A stretch of DNA of 17,433 bases. It comes from JBDREF01 sp043820045 (GTDB taxonomy: Bacteria > Planctomycetota > Phycisphaerae > Sedimentisphaerales > Anaerobacaceae). The stretch spans positions 1-17,433 of the forward strand of contig JBDREF010000085.1 of assembly GCA_043820045.1 (NCBI GenBank). Reading direction: 5' to 3'. A program made the position numbers and the translations under genes. Shown here in pieces: positions 6,706 to 14,471 of the stretch; position 1 is the stretch's first letter, and every line of letters begins with the position of its first letter. Under the pieces are notes generated by a model. It had not been told where the DNA came from. It saw only the letters and a program-made list of their open reading frames with translations, and made no database searches.

Positions 6706-7467
6706 CTACTTTACCTGCACGCCTCGGCCCCGCAGATAACTTTTTAGTTCCTGTATGTCGATTGTATGGAAATGGAAAACCGAGGCGGCAAGAAGAACGG
6801 TCGCTCCGGCTTCGACGGCATCGTAGAAATGTTCCAGCTTCCCGGCCCCTCCCGATGCTACGATTGTAGCCGAGCACGTATCGGCCATCGCCTTGATAAC
6901 GGGAAGGTCATAGCCCGTTTTGGCCCCGTCGCCGGCCTTGCTGGTGGGCAGTATGACCGAAACTCCGAAACCATCGACCTTCTTCGCCCACTCGACGGCA
7001 TCGGCGCCGGTGGCGGTCCGGCCTCCGTCGATATATACCTCGTAGCCGGACGGCAGCGACCCGTTCTGATCGACGTCTATCGCAACGGTAATCTTCTCCG
7101 GGCCGAATTCGGCGATCATCTCCTTGATTACCTCTGGCTTGCGAAAGGCTGCACTGCTGACGGAAACCTTATCGGCGCCTGCTTCCATTACTTCTGCCGC
7201 TGAGGCGACATCGCGAATGCCGCCGCCCACGGTAAAGGGAACACTTGCGGCTTCGGCCACCTTCCTGACAACTTCAAGCATGGTAGGCCGATTCTCGACC
7301 GTGGCCGTGATGTCCAGCAGGGCGAGTTCATCCGCTCCTGCCTTGCAATAGGCCTTCGCACATTCGACCGGGTCGCCGGCATCGCGGATATCGACAAAAT
7401 GAACGCCTTTGACAACGCGGCCGTTCTGCATGTCCAGGCACGGCATGATGCTGATTTGTTTATCCAT
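6706..7467 (-). CDS. hisF: Imidazole glycerol phosphate synthase, cyclase subunit HisF
   Basis: The 253-residue product is full length for HisF, a cytoplasmic (beta/alpha)8 barrel that uses ammonia from HisH to convert PRFAR to imidazole glycerol phosphate and AICAR in histidine synthesis. Hallmarks are MPCLDMQNGRVVKGVHF near the start, ADELALLDITA, FTVGGGIRD (phosphate site), ADKVSVSSAA, VAIDVDQ, ASGGAGKLEHFYDA and AASVFHF. Asp12 and Asp131 correspond to the two catalytic aspartates of the family (11 and 130 in Thermotoga numbering). The loop usually written LLTSMDRDGTKDGYD reads ILPTSKAGDGAKTGYD here (about 172-187), a notable variant. No hisH or other his gene lies beside it, so it is an orphan. 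An AAAGGAAG ribosome site precedes the ATG. A HisF paralogue in surface-sugar modification is possible but less likely. Confidence 0.88.
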   Translation of the reverse strand: MDKQISIMPCLDMQNGRVVKGVHFVDIRDAGDPVECAKAYCKAGADELALLDITATVENRPTMLEVVRKVAEAASVPFTVGGGIRDVASAAEVMEAGADKVSVSSAAFRKPEVIKEMIAEFGPEKITVAIDVDQNGSLPSGYEVYIDGGRTATGADAVEWAKKVDGFGVSVILPTSKAGDGAKTGYDLPVIKAMADTCSATIVASGGAGKLEHFYDAVEAGATVLLAASVFHFHTIDIQELKSYLRGRGVQVK

Positions 7468-7526
7468 TTCTTCTTCCTTTATTGAACCATCATGCGTATT
7501 TTTTTTGATTTCGAGGCTGAGCCCGG

Positions 7527-7554
7527 ATTATAAACGAACCGGATAGCATTGCAA
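7527..7554 (-). promoter_or_regulatory. Promoter of hisF
   Basis: On the minus strand TTGCAA (7554-7549), a 16-bp spacer, then a consensus TATAAT (7532-7527). The leader to the ATG at 7467 would be about 53 nt. Confidence 0.6.
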
Positions 7555-7614
7555 GGTGCATTATTCTTCGAGTGAAGTTGCGATTTTCAGGCAACCAAGG
7601 CATGATGGCCCTAT

Positions 7615-7717
7615 TTACCGCCGAGCCCGCAGAGGCCGCAGAGATTTCTGACCCTTCGACTTCGCTCAGGGCATGATTATTATCTTTCCCGGCGTTCTCC
7701 GCGTTCTCTGCGGTTAA
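7615..7717. repeat. MITE/REP-like dispersed repeat element
   Basis: The ends are an imperfect inverted repeat: TTTACCGCCGAG at the left and, as its reverse complement reads, TTAACCGCAGAG at the right (10 of 12 identical). Each end continues into GC-rich CGCAGAG/CGCGGAG-type repeats. The centre is a hairpin, CCCT (7652-7655) to AGGG (7668-7671), around TCGACTTCGCTC. From memory, similar 'CGCAGAG' and 'CCCTTCGAC...CTCAGGG' units recur between genes in many environmental bacterial genomes, but copy number here cannot be tested. It has no coding capacity; the minus-strand frame across it (7490-7801) is incidental. Confidence 0.55.
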
Positions 7718-7754
7718 TTTGCACGGCATTTGGAATTCAGCCGAAATTAACTTG

Positions 7755-7782
7755 TTGACAGATATGTGAAAGTGGGTAGTAT
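7755..7782 (+). promoter_or_regulatory. Sigma70-like promoter upstream of the GH20 gene
   Basis: A perfect TTGACA (7755-7760), a 16-bp spacer and TAGTAT (7777-7782). The nearest + gene begins at 8138, giving a leader of about 350 nt. Confidence 0.55.
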
Positions 7783-7788
7783 GGATGG

Positions 7789-8137
7789 TTTGGGCTGGCA
7801 ACCTCAGGCCTGTGCCGGTTTCGCATGGAGCAAGGGGAAGAGCATGGAGCTTAGTCAGTTAGTCCGAAATGCCACGGGGCAATGAAAAAGGACGAGGAAC
7901 GAGTCACTGCCGAGAATGTCTCGGTGTTCCTCGATGAGTAGAACATCTCTAATCCGGGAAAACGGGGTGATGCGCGATATCTCTCCAGCTTCCCTTTTCC
8001 GAAGACGCTTGAAGATACTTGCAATTCTGTCGTGAATCTGGTAATCCAATGGAGTTGGCAGGCGTGGCGGTTTTGCGGAATGCCGCGCATCCGAAGCCGA
8101 AGTGCCGTATGGCTGATTTCAGGAGGAAATGTCACAA
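7789..8137 (+). other. Long structured leader of the GH20 gene
   Basis: A strong nested stem lies at 7894-7932: GAGGAAC/GTTCCTC encloses CCGAGA-ATG-TCTCGG. A GCGG-AATG-CCGC stem-loop is near 8079-8090. Small frames overlap stop to start: ATG 7844-7885 (MELSQLVRNATGQ, after an AAGGGGAAG site), ATG 7882-7941 (MKKDEERVTAENVSVFLDE, sharing ATGA with the previous stop), and ATG 7934 (about 33 codons). On the minus strand a frame of about 85 codons ends at 7855, but its best start is TTG 8049 and it has no ribosome site. It could be a regulatory leader with upstream ORFs or the remains of a small gene; I cannot decide. Confidence 0.35.
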
Positions 8138-9790
8138 ATGAGCAGTAAGGCAGGTGTGACGATGATTCTAACCTTCACGGCGTTAGGTTCCGGCCTGATT
8201 CCAGCGGCCGGGTCGCCGGCCGGCTCCCGCCGACAAGCTGTAAGTCTAATTCCCTTACCGGTTTCCGTTGAGTACTCCGACGGGTTTTTTCTCATAACGC
8301 CGTCAACTCGTGTAATCGCCGAAAATGAAGCTGCAGTTGAAGCCTCGAAGCTGGTGGATGTTCTGGCGCCAGCGATGGGTTTTCGACTTGACCGCATTGG
8401 GTCTCCGCAGTCGCCGGAGCAGACCATAAAGCTGGAACTTGATAAGAGTCTGTCGCAGCTCGGCGCCGAAGGTTACGGGCTGGAAGTCTCTGCCGGGCGT
8501 ATTCTCATCCGCGCCCAAAAGTCTGCCGGCCTCTTCTACGGGATCCAGACGCTGCTGCAACTGCTTGCCCCGCAGATCTTTAGCGAAACGACGGTCAATG
8601 ATGTGCCATGGGAAGTGCCGTGTGTGCGGATTGTTGACTACCCGAGATTTCAATGGCGCGGCTTGCTTGTCGATCCGGCACGGCATTTCATACCGACGGA
8701 GGACCTGCTGCGGTTTATCGACAATATGGCGCTGCACAAATTCAACAGCCTGCAAATTCACCTGACCGACGACCAGGGCTGGCGAATCGAGATTAAGAAA
8801 TACCCGAAGCTCACGCAGGTTGGCGCCCGGCGGAGCGAGACGCTCATCGGACACATGAGCCAGAAACCGTGGCGGTTCGACGGTAAACCTCACGGCGGCT
8901 ACTATTCGCAGGATGACATCCGACGGCTCGTCCGCTATGCTTCGGACAGACATATCAGAATCGTTCCAGAAATCGAGATGCCCGGCCACGCTCGGGCGGC
9001 GATCAGTGCGTACCCGAATCTCGGTGTGTTCCCCGAGAAACAGCGGGATCTCAAGCCCTGGACTCACTGGGGTGTGAGCGAGGACATATTCGCCCCGCGT
9101 GCCGGAACCATTGAGTTTCTCCAGGATGTCCTCTCGGAGGTGATGGACTTGTTTCCCGGAACCTACATTCACGTCGGCGGCGATGAAGCCATCAAGAACC
9201 AGTGGAAGGCCAGCGAGGAGATGCAGGCCCTGATCCGCGAGAATGGACTGGAAAACGAAGAGCAGCTCCAGGCTTGGTTTATCAAACAAATGGACACGTT
9301 CCTGACCGAACACGGCAGAAAGCTGGTTGGGTGGGATGAAATCCTCGAAGGAGGACTTGCCCCTGGTGCGACAGTAATGTCCTGGCGAGGTGAAAAAGGC
9401 GGTATCGCCGCGGCCAACGCCGGACATGATGTAGTCATGGCGCCCACTTCGCACACTTACTTTGACTATTACCAGGGGCCTGCCGAGAAGGAGCCTCTGG
9501 CTATCGGCGGAAATCTGCCATTGGAGCAGGTTTACCAGTACGATCCAGTGCCGAAGGCGATTGCACCGGAGAAGGCCGGGCACGTATTAGGAGTCCAGGG
9601 GCAGCTATGGACGGAGTATATCTCTACTCCCAGTCATCTCGAATATATGGCTTATCCGCGTGCGGCTGCCCTGGCTGAGGTTGGCTGGTCTGAGGCCGGC
9701 GCGAAGGATTACGAAAAGTTCCTCTCTCGGCTGCGGCGTCATCTCGAACGTCTTGAGGTTCGAGGCGTAAATTACCGGAAGTTGGATTGA
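8138..9790 (+). CDS. Secreted GH20 beta-N-acetylhexosaminidase
   Basis: This enzyme removes terminal beta-linked GlcNAc/GalNAc from chitin fragments, peptidoglycan or glycans. The start at ATG 8138 (550 residues) is preferred over ATG 8129, because the AGGAGG site (8121-8126) is only 2 bases from the latter. A signal peptide runs to about AAG near residue 25. A GH20b-type N-terminal domain (VSLIPLPVSVEYSDGFF to about residue 145) precedes the catalytic barrel. Signatures include LQIHLTDDQGWRIEIKKYP, VPEIEMPGHARAAI and HVGGDEA, whose Asp349-Glu350 is the conserved pair of the substrate-assisted mechanism. Later TIM-barrel motifs GWDEIL, MSWRGEKGG and QGQLWTEYI complete the active site. The length is normal and no key residue is missing. 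It converges with the propeller gene 18 bases downstream. Confidence 0.93.
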   Translation: MSSKAGVTMILTFTALGSGLIPAAGSPAGSRRQAVSLIPLPVSVEYSDGFFLITPSTRVIAENEAAVEASKLVDVLAPAMGFRLDRIGSPQSPEQTIKLELDKSLSQLGAEGYGLEVSAGRILIRAQKSAGLFYGIQTLLQLLAPQIFSETTVNDVPWEVPCVRIVDYPRFQWRGLLVDPARHFIPTEDLLRFIDNMALHKFNSLQIHLTDDQGWRIEIKKYPKLTQVGARRSETLIGHMSQKPWRFDGKPHGGYYSQDDIRRLVRYASDRHIRIVPEIEMPGHARAAISAYPNLGVFPEKQRDLKPWTHWGVSEDIFAPRAGTIEFLQDVLSEVMDLFPGTYIHVGGDEAIKNQWKASEEMQALIRENGLENEEQLQAWFIKQMDTFLTEHGRKLVGWDEILEGGLAPGATVMSWRGEKGGIAAANAGHDVVMAPTSHTYFDYYQGPAEKEPLAIGGNLPLEQVYQYDPVPKAIAPEKAGHVLGVQGQLWTEYISTPSHLEYMAYPRAAALAEVGWSEAGAKDYEKFLSRLRRHLERLEVRGVNYRKLD

Positions 9791-9808
9791 GACGGCTGGC
9801 AATGGAAT

Positions 9809-11392
9809 TTAGTTGTCTGAACCGGTGTTCAGATTACTTAATGACTCGTTGCTTGCCACGGACGTATCGGATTTGGTCTTCAGGGCAAAAAGCCGGTTCT
9901 GTGTGGGCAGATAAAACACGCCGTCCTGCACTATCGGGGTAAGCGCCATGGATTTGACGCGGCAGCGGGAGATGACTTCCTTGGTCCGGCCGGCCTTCAA
10001 AACCCACAATACGTTTCGCTCGGTGCTGATATACACTTTGCCGTCCACCACGGCAGGCGAAGCGCACCAGACTCCCGCTTCCAACTCATGCTGCCAGTAA
10101 TGTTCGCCCGTATCGGCATCGAAGCAGTGCAGCCGGCCCGTGAAATCTGCGATGTACAGCAAGCCGTCATGTATCGCTACATCGCAAAGACTGCGTCCGA
10201 GGAGCGGGCTGTCCCAGATCTTCCGGCCGGTCCCGCCGTCGATGCAACTGAGCATGCCCTTGCCCGGTCCGTGGATGGGGCTCTGGCCTATGGCGACGTA
10301 GATGCGGTCATTATAGACAACCGGCGTGGCAATGATTTCACTGGGCCCTTCGGGGCTCTTGTTGTTCCAACTGGAGTAGAGAATGTCTTTGCCGTCTCGC
10401 TGCCGATAATCGGAGGGATTGCAATCGTAGCGCCAGATTCTCTTTAAGGTTCGCATTTTGTCATTGCCTGCTGACGGCTGGAGAGGCTCGAATGCGTATA
10501 AAACGCCGTCGCCGCCGCCAAAGAGGATCATTGCCTGCCCGCCGATTTCGGCCGCCACCGGCGACGACCAGTGCCCGTGAAACATCCGTTTGCCGATCAG
10601 CTCGCCGTCTGTCGCCGCCAGCTTTCCCGTGCGCTTGTCCAGCACGATGAGGCTCGGTGCCGATGGGTTGGCTACGTTCTTGTGCGTGTCGTCCATGCCG
10701 TTTGAAGTGCACACGTACAAGTAATCGCCGTGCAGCAGCGACGTGCTTCCACAGACATCGTGCGGCACGACCGACAATTCCTTAATCATATCAAAATGCC
10801 AGATTATGTCGCCGTCGGTAGAGGTGAGTTTGTAGCTGGAGTTCGGCGGCACTTCCATATACTCCGTTTCGGTGCGAAACGGGCCGTCGTTGCCGTCGGC
10901 CTGGCCGTTTCGGTCTAGGCAGAGTACGTCCCCGCGGGACCCGACGATATACAATCTCTTGCCGTCGATGGCCGGCTTCGAACACACGCCGCATTCCCAG
11001 TGATTGAAATGGTAGGGCGGGTTCTTCCCCTCCATGTACCGCGGAATTGCCAGTTGCCATATCATCTCGCCGGTTGCCTGCTCCAGGCACATCATGATTC
11101 CGCCGCCGGTCCGCTGCAATACCGGATGCTTGAGGTTTCTGTCGTTTATTCCTATGAATATCCGCCCGCCGTCAATTCGCGGAATCGTATATTGATGGGT
11201 CCCGAGTTTTATCTCCCAGAGCAAATCTTCCGGCCTGAACGCATCCGGCAGGGCCGAACTATCCGGAGCCGCCGCATACGCCGAACCGACGAGAGCGGCC
11301 AGAAGCAAAGCCGAGCGCAACAACACACAGCCATCTCCTGCGGTCTTGTTCCTATAACGTATTGCTCTGATCAGATTCACGCCTGCTGCCAT
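9809..11392 (-). CDS. Second secreted PQQ-like beta-propeller protein
   Basis: The 527-residue product begins with a basic region followed by a hydrophobic stretch LLRSALLLAALVGSAYA, a signal peptide with a long n-region. Then come repeats of the PQQ/BamB-like type: DLLWEIKLGTHQY, LEQATGEMIWQLAIP, GKRLYIVGSRGDVLCLD, LDKRTGKLAATDGEL, DGGTGRKIWDSPL, DADTGEHYWQHELEAG and DGVFYLPTQNRLFALK. The 'D-x-x-TG-x-x-W' pattern marks the blades. The protein should be a periplasmic or surface propeller; no catalytic calcium- or PQQ-ligand set can be assigned, so a dehydrogenase role is not supported. Several extra loops with His and Cys (HWECGVCSKP, VPHDVCGS) set it apart from the shorter propeller at 1982-3298. 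An AAAGGAAG site lies 5' of the ATG. Its proximity to the GH20 gene may be coincidental. Confidence 0.8.
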   Translation of the reverse strand: MAAGVNLIRAIRYRNKTAGDGCVLLRSALLLAALVGSAYAAAPDSSALPDAFRPEDLLWEIKLGTHQYTIPRIDGGRIFIGINDRNLKHPVLQRTGGGIMMCLEQATGEMIWQLAIPRYMEGKNPPYHFNHWECGVCSKPAIDGKRLYIVGSRGDVLCLDRNGQADGNDGPFRTETEYMEVPPNSSYKLTSTDGDIIWHFDMIKELSVVPHDVCGSTSLLHGDYLYVCTSNGMDDTHKNVANPSAPSLIVLDKRTGKLAATDGELIGKRMFHGHWSSPVAAEIGGQAMILFGGGDGVLYAFEPLQPSAGNDKMRTLKRIWRYDCNPSDYRQRDGKDILYSSWNNKSPEGPSEIIATPVVYNDRIYVAIGQSPIHGPGKGMLSCIDGGTGRKIWDSPLLGRSLCDVAIHDGLLYIADFTGRLHCFDADTGEHYWQHELEAGVWCASPAVVDGKVYISTERNVLWVLKAGRTKEVISRCRVKSMALTPIVQDGVFYLPTQNRLFALKTKSDTSVASNESLSNLNTGSDN

Positions 11393-11450
11393 GTTCTTCC
11401 TTTCAATCTCCCCGGATCGGCCGGTTATCCTGCCGTACTATTTCGCCAAC

Positions 11451-11479
11451 AAGATAGCAGGTCGGTCTCGAAAAATCAA
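11451..11479 (-). promoter_or_regulatory. Candidate promoter of the second propeller gene
   Basis: On the minus strand TTGATT (11479-11474), 17 bp, TATCTT (11456-11451). It faces away from the DUF2156 promoter 8 bp to the right, so the two units are divergent. Confidence 0.42.
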
Positions 11480-11486
11480 GGCCGGC

Positions 11487-11514
11487 TTGCAAATGACGTC
11501 AGGGGCGGTATAGT
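11487..11514 (+). promoter_or_regulatory. Promoter of the DUF2156 gene with a palindromic spacer
   Basis: TTGCAA (11487-11492), a 16-bp spacer and TATAGT (11509-11514). The spacer contains the 8-bp palindrome TGACGTCA (11494-11501), a plausible repressor site. The leader to 11606 would be about 85 nt. Confidence 0.5.
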
Positions 11515-11605
11515 ACCGTGCACGTAAAAGGGCCGGAAAAGGGTCGCAATCGCAGCCTAAGCGAGGCAACCGAGTCACTCCGGCAGAAAGGAAAGTTTAC
11601 GCGCG

Positions 11606-12490
11606 ATGACAGCACAATATCCTGATTTTTCAGAGATTTCCATGGACCTGCGGGAACTCCTGCATCCGAGGTTCCAGGGCCTTGCCGATGGGATATCAGA
11701 GTTCACTTTTGCCAATATCTACCTGTTCCGCCAGACGCACAACTACAGAATATCCCGGTTGAAAAATGACCTTTTTGCCATTGCGGGGAGGGACGGAGAA
11801 TCGCCTTTTTTCATGCTTCCATTCGGACTTCCCGGCAAAACCGAACTCGCAGAGCTTTTCAACAAATACGGGGCGATGAAATGTGTCTGCGAGTCACAGG
11901 CCAGGATGCTGGAAACATTGGGTTATACTGTCTGGGAAGACAGAGATAATTTTGACTATCTTTACGCCAGGGAGGACCTTGTAAATCTTACCGGCCGGAA
12001 GTTTCACAAAAAGAAGAACCTGCTGAACATATTCATCAGGAGCAACGAGTGTCAGGCAAAGCCTCTGCTCGAAGAATACCGGGATGATGCATTGCAGATT
12101 CTGGAGCAGTGGAACGAGCAGCATGGCGGGCCGAACGATTCTTCCGCCGCAAAGGAAGCTCTTGAGAAGATGTGGCCGCTTCAACTGTGCGGCGGCATAT
12201 TCTACATCGAGGGCCGGCCGACTGCCTATTGTCTCGGAGAAGAGCTGGCGCATGGCAGGAGCTTCGTGATGCACTTCGAAAAAGCTGCCCTGAGCGACGA
12301 ACTCAAGGGAGTCTATCAATTCATCAACCAGGCTTTCGCTTCGATACTTCCTGAAAAGTACGAAACGGTCAATCGCGAGCAGGACCTGGGCGATGCCGGC
12401 CTGCGGCGCGCGAAAGAAGGCTACAATCCGATTGGCTTCGTGAAGAAGTACAGGGCCGCTGCTCATTGGCCCGGCTCAGTATGGCCATGA
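11606..12490 (+). CDS. DUF2156 (LPG_synthase_C-like) GNAT-fold protein
   Basis: The 294-residue product fits the soluble DUF2156 family, which shares its fold with the aminoacyl-transferase domain of phosphatidylglycerol lysyltransferases (MprF). Recognisable family stretches are FTFANIYLFRQTHNYRISRL near residues 33-52, GRKFHKKKNLLNIF (130-143), FYIEGRPTAYCLGEEL (199-213), and the C-terminal NREQDLGDAGLRRAKEGYNP (256-275). Relatives transfer amino acids or act on lipids, but the substrate of the stand-alone members is mostly unknown. There is no signal peptide or membrane span, so it is probably cytoplasmic. An AAAGGAAAG site lies about 12 bases before the ATG, a little far; a start at the MDLRELL methionine (11642) is an alternative. 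It converges with the radical SAM gene, stops 20 bases apart. Confidence 0.82.
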   Translation: MTAQYPDFSEISMDLRELLHPRFQGLADGISEFTFANIYLFRQTHNYRISRLKNDLFAIAGRDGESPFFMLPFGLPGKTELAELFNKYGAMKCVCESQARMLETLGYTVWEDRDNFDYLYAREDLVNLTGRKFHKKKNLLNIFIRSNECQAKPLLEEYRDDALQILEQWNEQHGGPNDSSAAKEALEKMWPLQLCGGIFYIEGRPTAYCLGEELAHGRSFVMHFEKAALSDELKGVYQFINQAFASILPEKYETVNREQDLGDAGLRRAKEGYNPIGFVKKYRAAAHWPGSVWP

Positions 12491-12510
12491 GAGACCGGAA
12501 AGTGAACGGT

Positions 12511-14106
12511 TTACTCGTGCGATTGCTCGTTCGCATCTGAGCTGGTTACTAATGCGGGTGACTGACCTGCGTTTGAAGCCATAGTCGCAATCTGGGCGTG
12601 AGAATCCATAACGAGATTTTCGCCCCGTTTTTGAAACGCCGCGAAAATCTTGCGAAAATGGTAGCCGTGGATGGAAAAGACTATCGCCATTTGAAGGTAG
12701 TGCCGTTTCCGCAACGACCAAAACACAAGTTTCCAGTAATGTCTTCTGCCCTTGCTCAATATGCCGATATGCCATGCCGCCTTCAGCATCGCCCGCAGTT
12801 CGCGGTAGCGGAAACGCATTTTCTTGCCCGAGGAGACCTGGTAGTTTCTCAGGAATATCTTTATGCGCTCACAGTACTGTTTTTGTGAGTATATCGTCCG
12901 AATCACCTTCTGGTATCCCTGCAGAAGGTTCTCCATGCCCATTTTGGGAGCGAAATTGATCGAGCAATCGGTGTTATCCCCGGTGGCGGTTCTCGTGAGC
13001 CTGCGTTCCTGGAACAGCCTTTGATACAGTTTTGTCCCGCGTGGAGCGTTCAACAGACCCACCATTGCCATGACAATGCCGCTGCTCTGAATGAATTGAA
13101 TCAGGTTTTCGAAAACTTTAGAATCGTCACTGTCGAATCCCAGGATAAAGCCGGCCTGGACCTGCATCCCGGACTGTTGGATCTTTGCAATGCAGCCCAC
13201 CAGGTCGCGGTCTTTGTTCTGGACCTTATTGCATTCGCTCAGGCCCTCTTCGTTCGGGGTCTCGATTCCGACGAAAACACAGTCAAAACCGGCCTGAACC
13301 ATCAATGCCATTAGTTCTTCATCGTCTGCGAGATTGATGGAAGCCTGGGTATTGAAGGAAAACGGGTGCTGCCTCTTCGTCATCCAGTCTATAAGGGCAG
13401 GCAGCAACTCTCTTTTCAGCCGGGCCTTGTTTCCAATGAAGTTGTCATCCACAAAGAACACGTCGCCTCGCCAGCCCTGGCGGTACAGACCTTCCAGTTC
13501 TTCCAGCACCTGTTCCGCGGTCTTCATACGGAGTTTATGTCCAAAAAGCGTTGTGACGTCGCAGAAATCACAATCGAAAGGACACCCTCGCGAATACTGG
13601 AGGCACATCATTGCGTACTTCTTCATGTCGATCAAATCCATGCGAGGGATCGGGGTCTCAAGCAAATCGGCTTTGTCGTGTGTGTTATAGACCTTTCTCG
13701 CGCAACCTTCCTGCAGATCCTTTATGAACTGCGGCAAAGTCAATTCGGCTTCCTTCAGCACCAGGTGGTCCACATGAACATACTGTTCAGGGATACTGGT
13801 GAAAAGAGGACCTCCTGCGACAATTTTGGTGCCGACTTTCCGGCATCGTTCAATCACCTGGTCTGCGGATCTTCGCTGGATGAGCATGGCCGTGATGAAC
13901 ACGCAGTCTGCCCAGCGAATATCTCTGTCACGTAACTTCGTTGTGGCCATATCCATGAGCCTGACCTCCCAGTCCTTCGGAAGCATTGCGGCGACAGTCA
14001 GCAGCCCCAAAGGAGGAATGACGGCATTTTTGGAGATGAATTTGAGGGCATTTTTCATGCCCCAGAATGTGTCCGGCACATCCGGATTGACAAGCAGCAC
14101 TTTCAT
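12511..14106 (-). CDS. B12-binding-type radical SAM protein (DUF4070/HpnP-like group)
   Basis: The start is ATG 14106 (531 residues), with AAAAGGAG 7 bases upstream. The frame stays open to 14340, but that extension would contain the promoter at 14274-14301. Residues 1-130 look like a cobalamin-binding Rossmann domain: KVLLVNPDVP, PPLGLLTVAAMLP, GTKIVAGGPLFTS, with the last GGP turn conserved. The radical SAM motif is CPFDCDFC, Cys175, Cys179 and Cys182, which would hold a 4Fe-4S cluster. Next come GDVFFVDDNFIGNK, ASINLADDEEL, FVGIETPNEEGL and AGFILGFDSDD, then a C-terminal DUF4070-like region. Class members methylate or rearrange lipids, hopanoids, peptides or natural products; the substrate here is unknown. 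HpnP identity is not claimed. It is in its own transcription unit. Confidence 0.85.
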   Translation of the reverse strand: MKVLLVNPDVPDTFWGMKNALKFISKNAVIPPLGLLTVAAMLPKDWEVRLMDMATTKLRDRDIRWADCVFITAMLIQRRSADQVIERCRKVGTKIVAGGPLFTSIPEQYVHVDHLVLKEAELTLPQFIKDLQEGCARKVYNTHDKADLLETPIPRMDLIDMKKYAMMCLQYSRGCPFDCDFCDVTTLFGHKLRMKTAEQVLEELEGLYRQGWRGDVFFVDDNFIGNKARLKRELLPALIDWMTKRQHPFSFNTQASINLADDEELMALMVQAGFDCVFVGIETPNEEGLSECNKVQNKDRDLVGCIAKIQQSGMQVQAGFILGFDSDDSKVFENLIQFIQSSGIVMAMVGLLNAPRGTKLYQRLFQERRLTRTATGDNTDCSINFAPKMGMENLLQGYQKVIRTIYSQKQYCERIKIFLRNYQVSSGKKMRFRYRELRAMLKAAWHIGILSKGRRHYWKLVFWSLRKRHYLQMAIVFSIHGYHFRKIFAAFQKRGENLVMDSHAQIATMASNAGQSPALVTSSDANEQSHE

Positions 14107-14273
14107 CTGGCGCTCCTTTTGCAATAGGGCAGCAAGATCGAGGCAGGTGTTGCAACCGGAAAAAACTGCGACGCTTCCGGGAGATTTCAGTGACAGTGAA
14201 CTCTTAGTAATCGGTGCGGTCAGAGACTTCTGCCCAGATATTCCCACGTTAAGAAATAGCAGTATTTGTACAG

Positions 14274-14301
14274 ATTCTATATGCGATCCGGGAATTGTCA
14301 A
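14274..14301 (-). promoter_or_regulatory. Promoter of the radical SAM gene
   Basis: On the minus strand a perfect TTGACA (14301-14296), 16 bp, TAGAAT (14279-14274). The leader to 14106 is about 160 nt. The rest of the 14107-14471 gap holds only the csp terminator. Confidence 0.62.
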
Positions 14302-14417
14302 GACTACTACGACATTTCTCCCGGGACATTTCAAGCTCAAAGCTACTGAGCGCTACCAGCCCTGCCAAGGTAAAACTCCTTTTATCAATCCACGGCAAAA
14401 CCAAGACCGGCAAAATG

Positions 14418-14448
14418 AAAAAAAGGCCCTGCGGTCCCGCAGGGCCTT
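14418..14448 (-). terminator. Strong terminator of the cold-shock gene
   Basis: An 11-bp GC-rich stem (14423-14433 with 14438-14448) and a 4-nt loop lie 24 bases after the csp stop. On the minus strand it runs into seven T residues (14424-14418). Confidence 0.88.
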
Positions 14449-14471
14449 ATGGTTCTCAAGCGTTTTTTCGC

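Noticed and set aside
6073..7467. Reading hisF and the coiled-coil lipoprotein as a functional operon
   Set aside because: They share a strand, but the 87-base gap with a hairpin and the unrelated functions do not support a shared role.
7490..7801. Minus-strand 103-codon frame with ENAEN and AASAGSA runs
   Set aside because: The low-complexity runs come from the repeat element at 7615-7717, and the frame overlaps the hisF promoter.
8303..9583. 426-codon minus-strand frame inside the GH20 gene
   Set aside because: It is a shadow of a coding sequence with intact catalytic motifs; its translation has no family-like pattern.
14107..14340. 78-residue extension of the radical SAM protein
   Set aside because: It overlaps a perfect -35/-10 pair on the same strand, and a strong AAGGAG site precedes ATG 14106, where the canonical KVLLVNP start lies.
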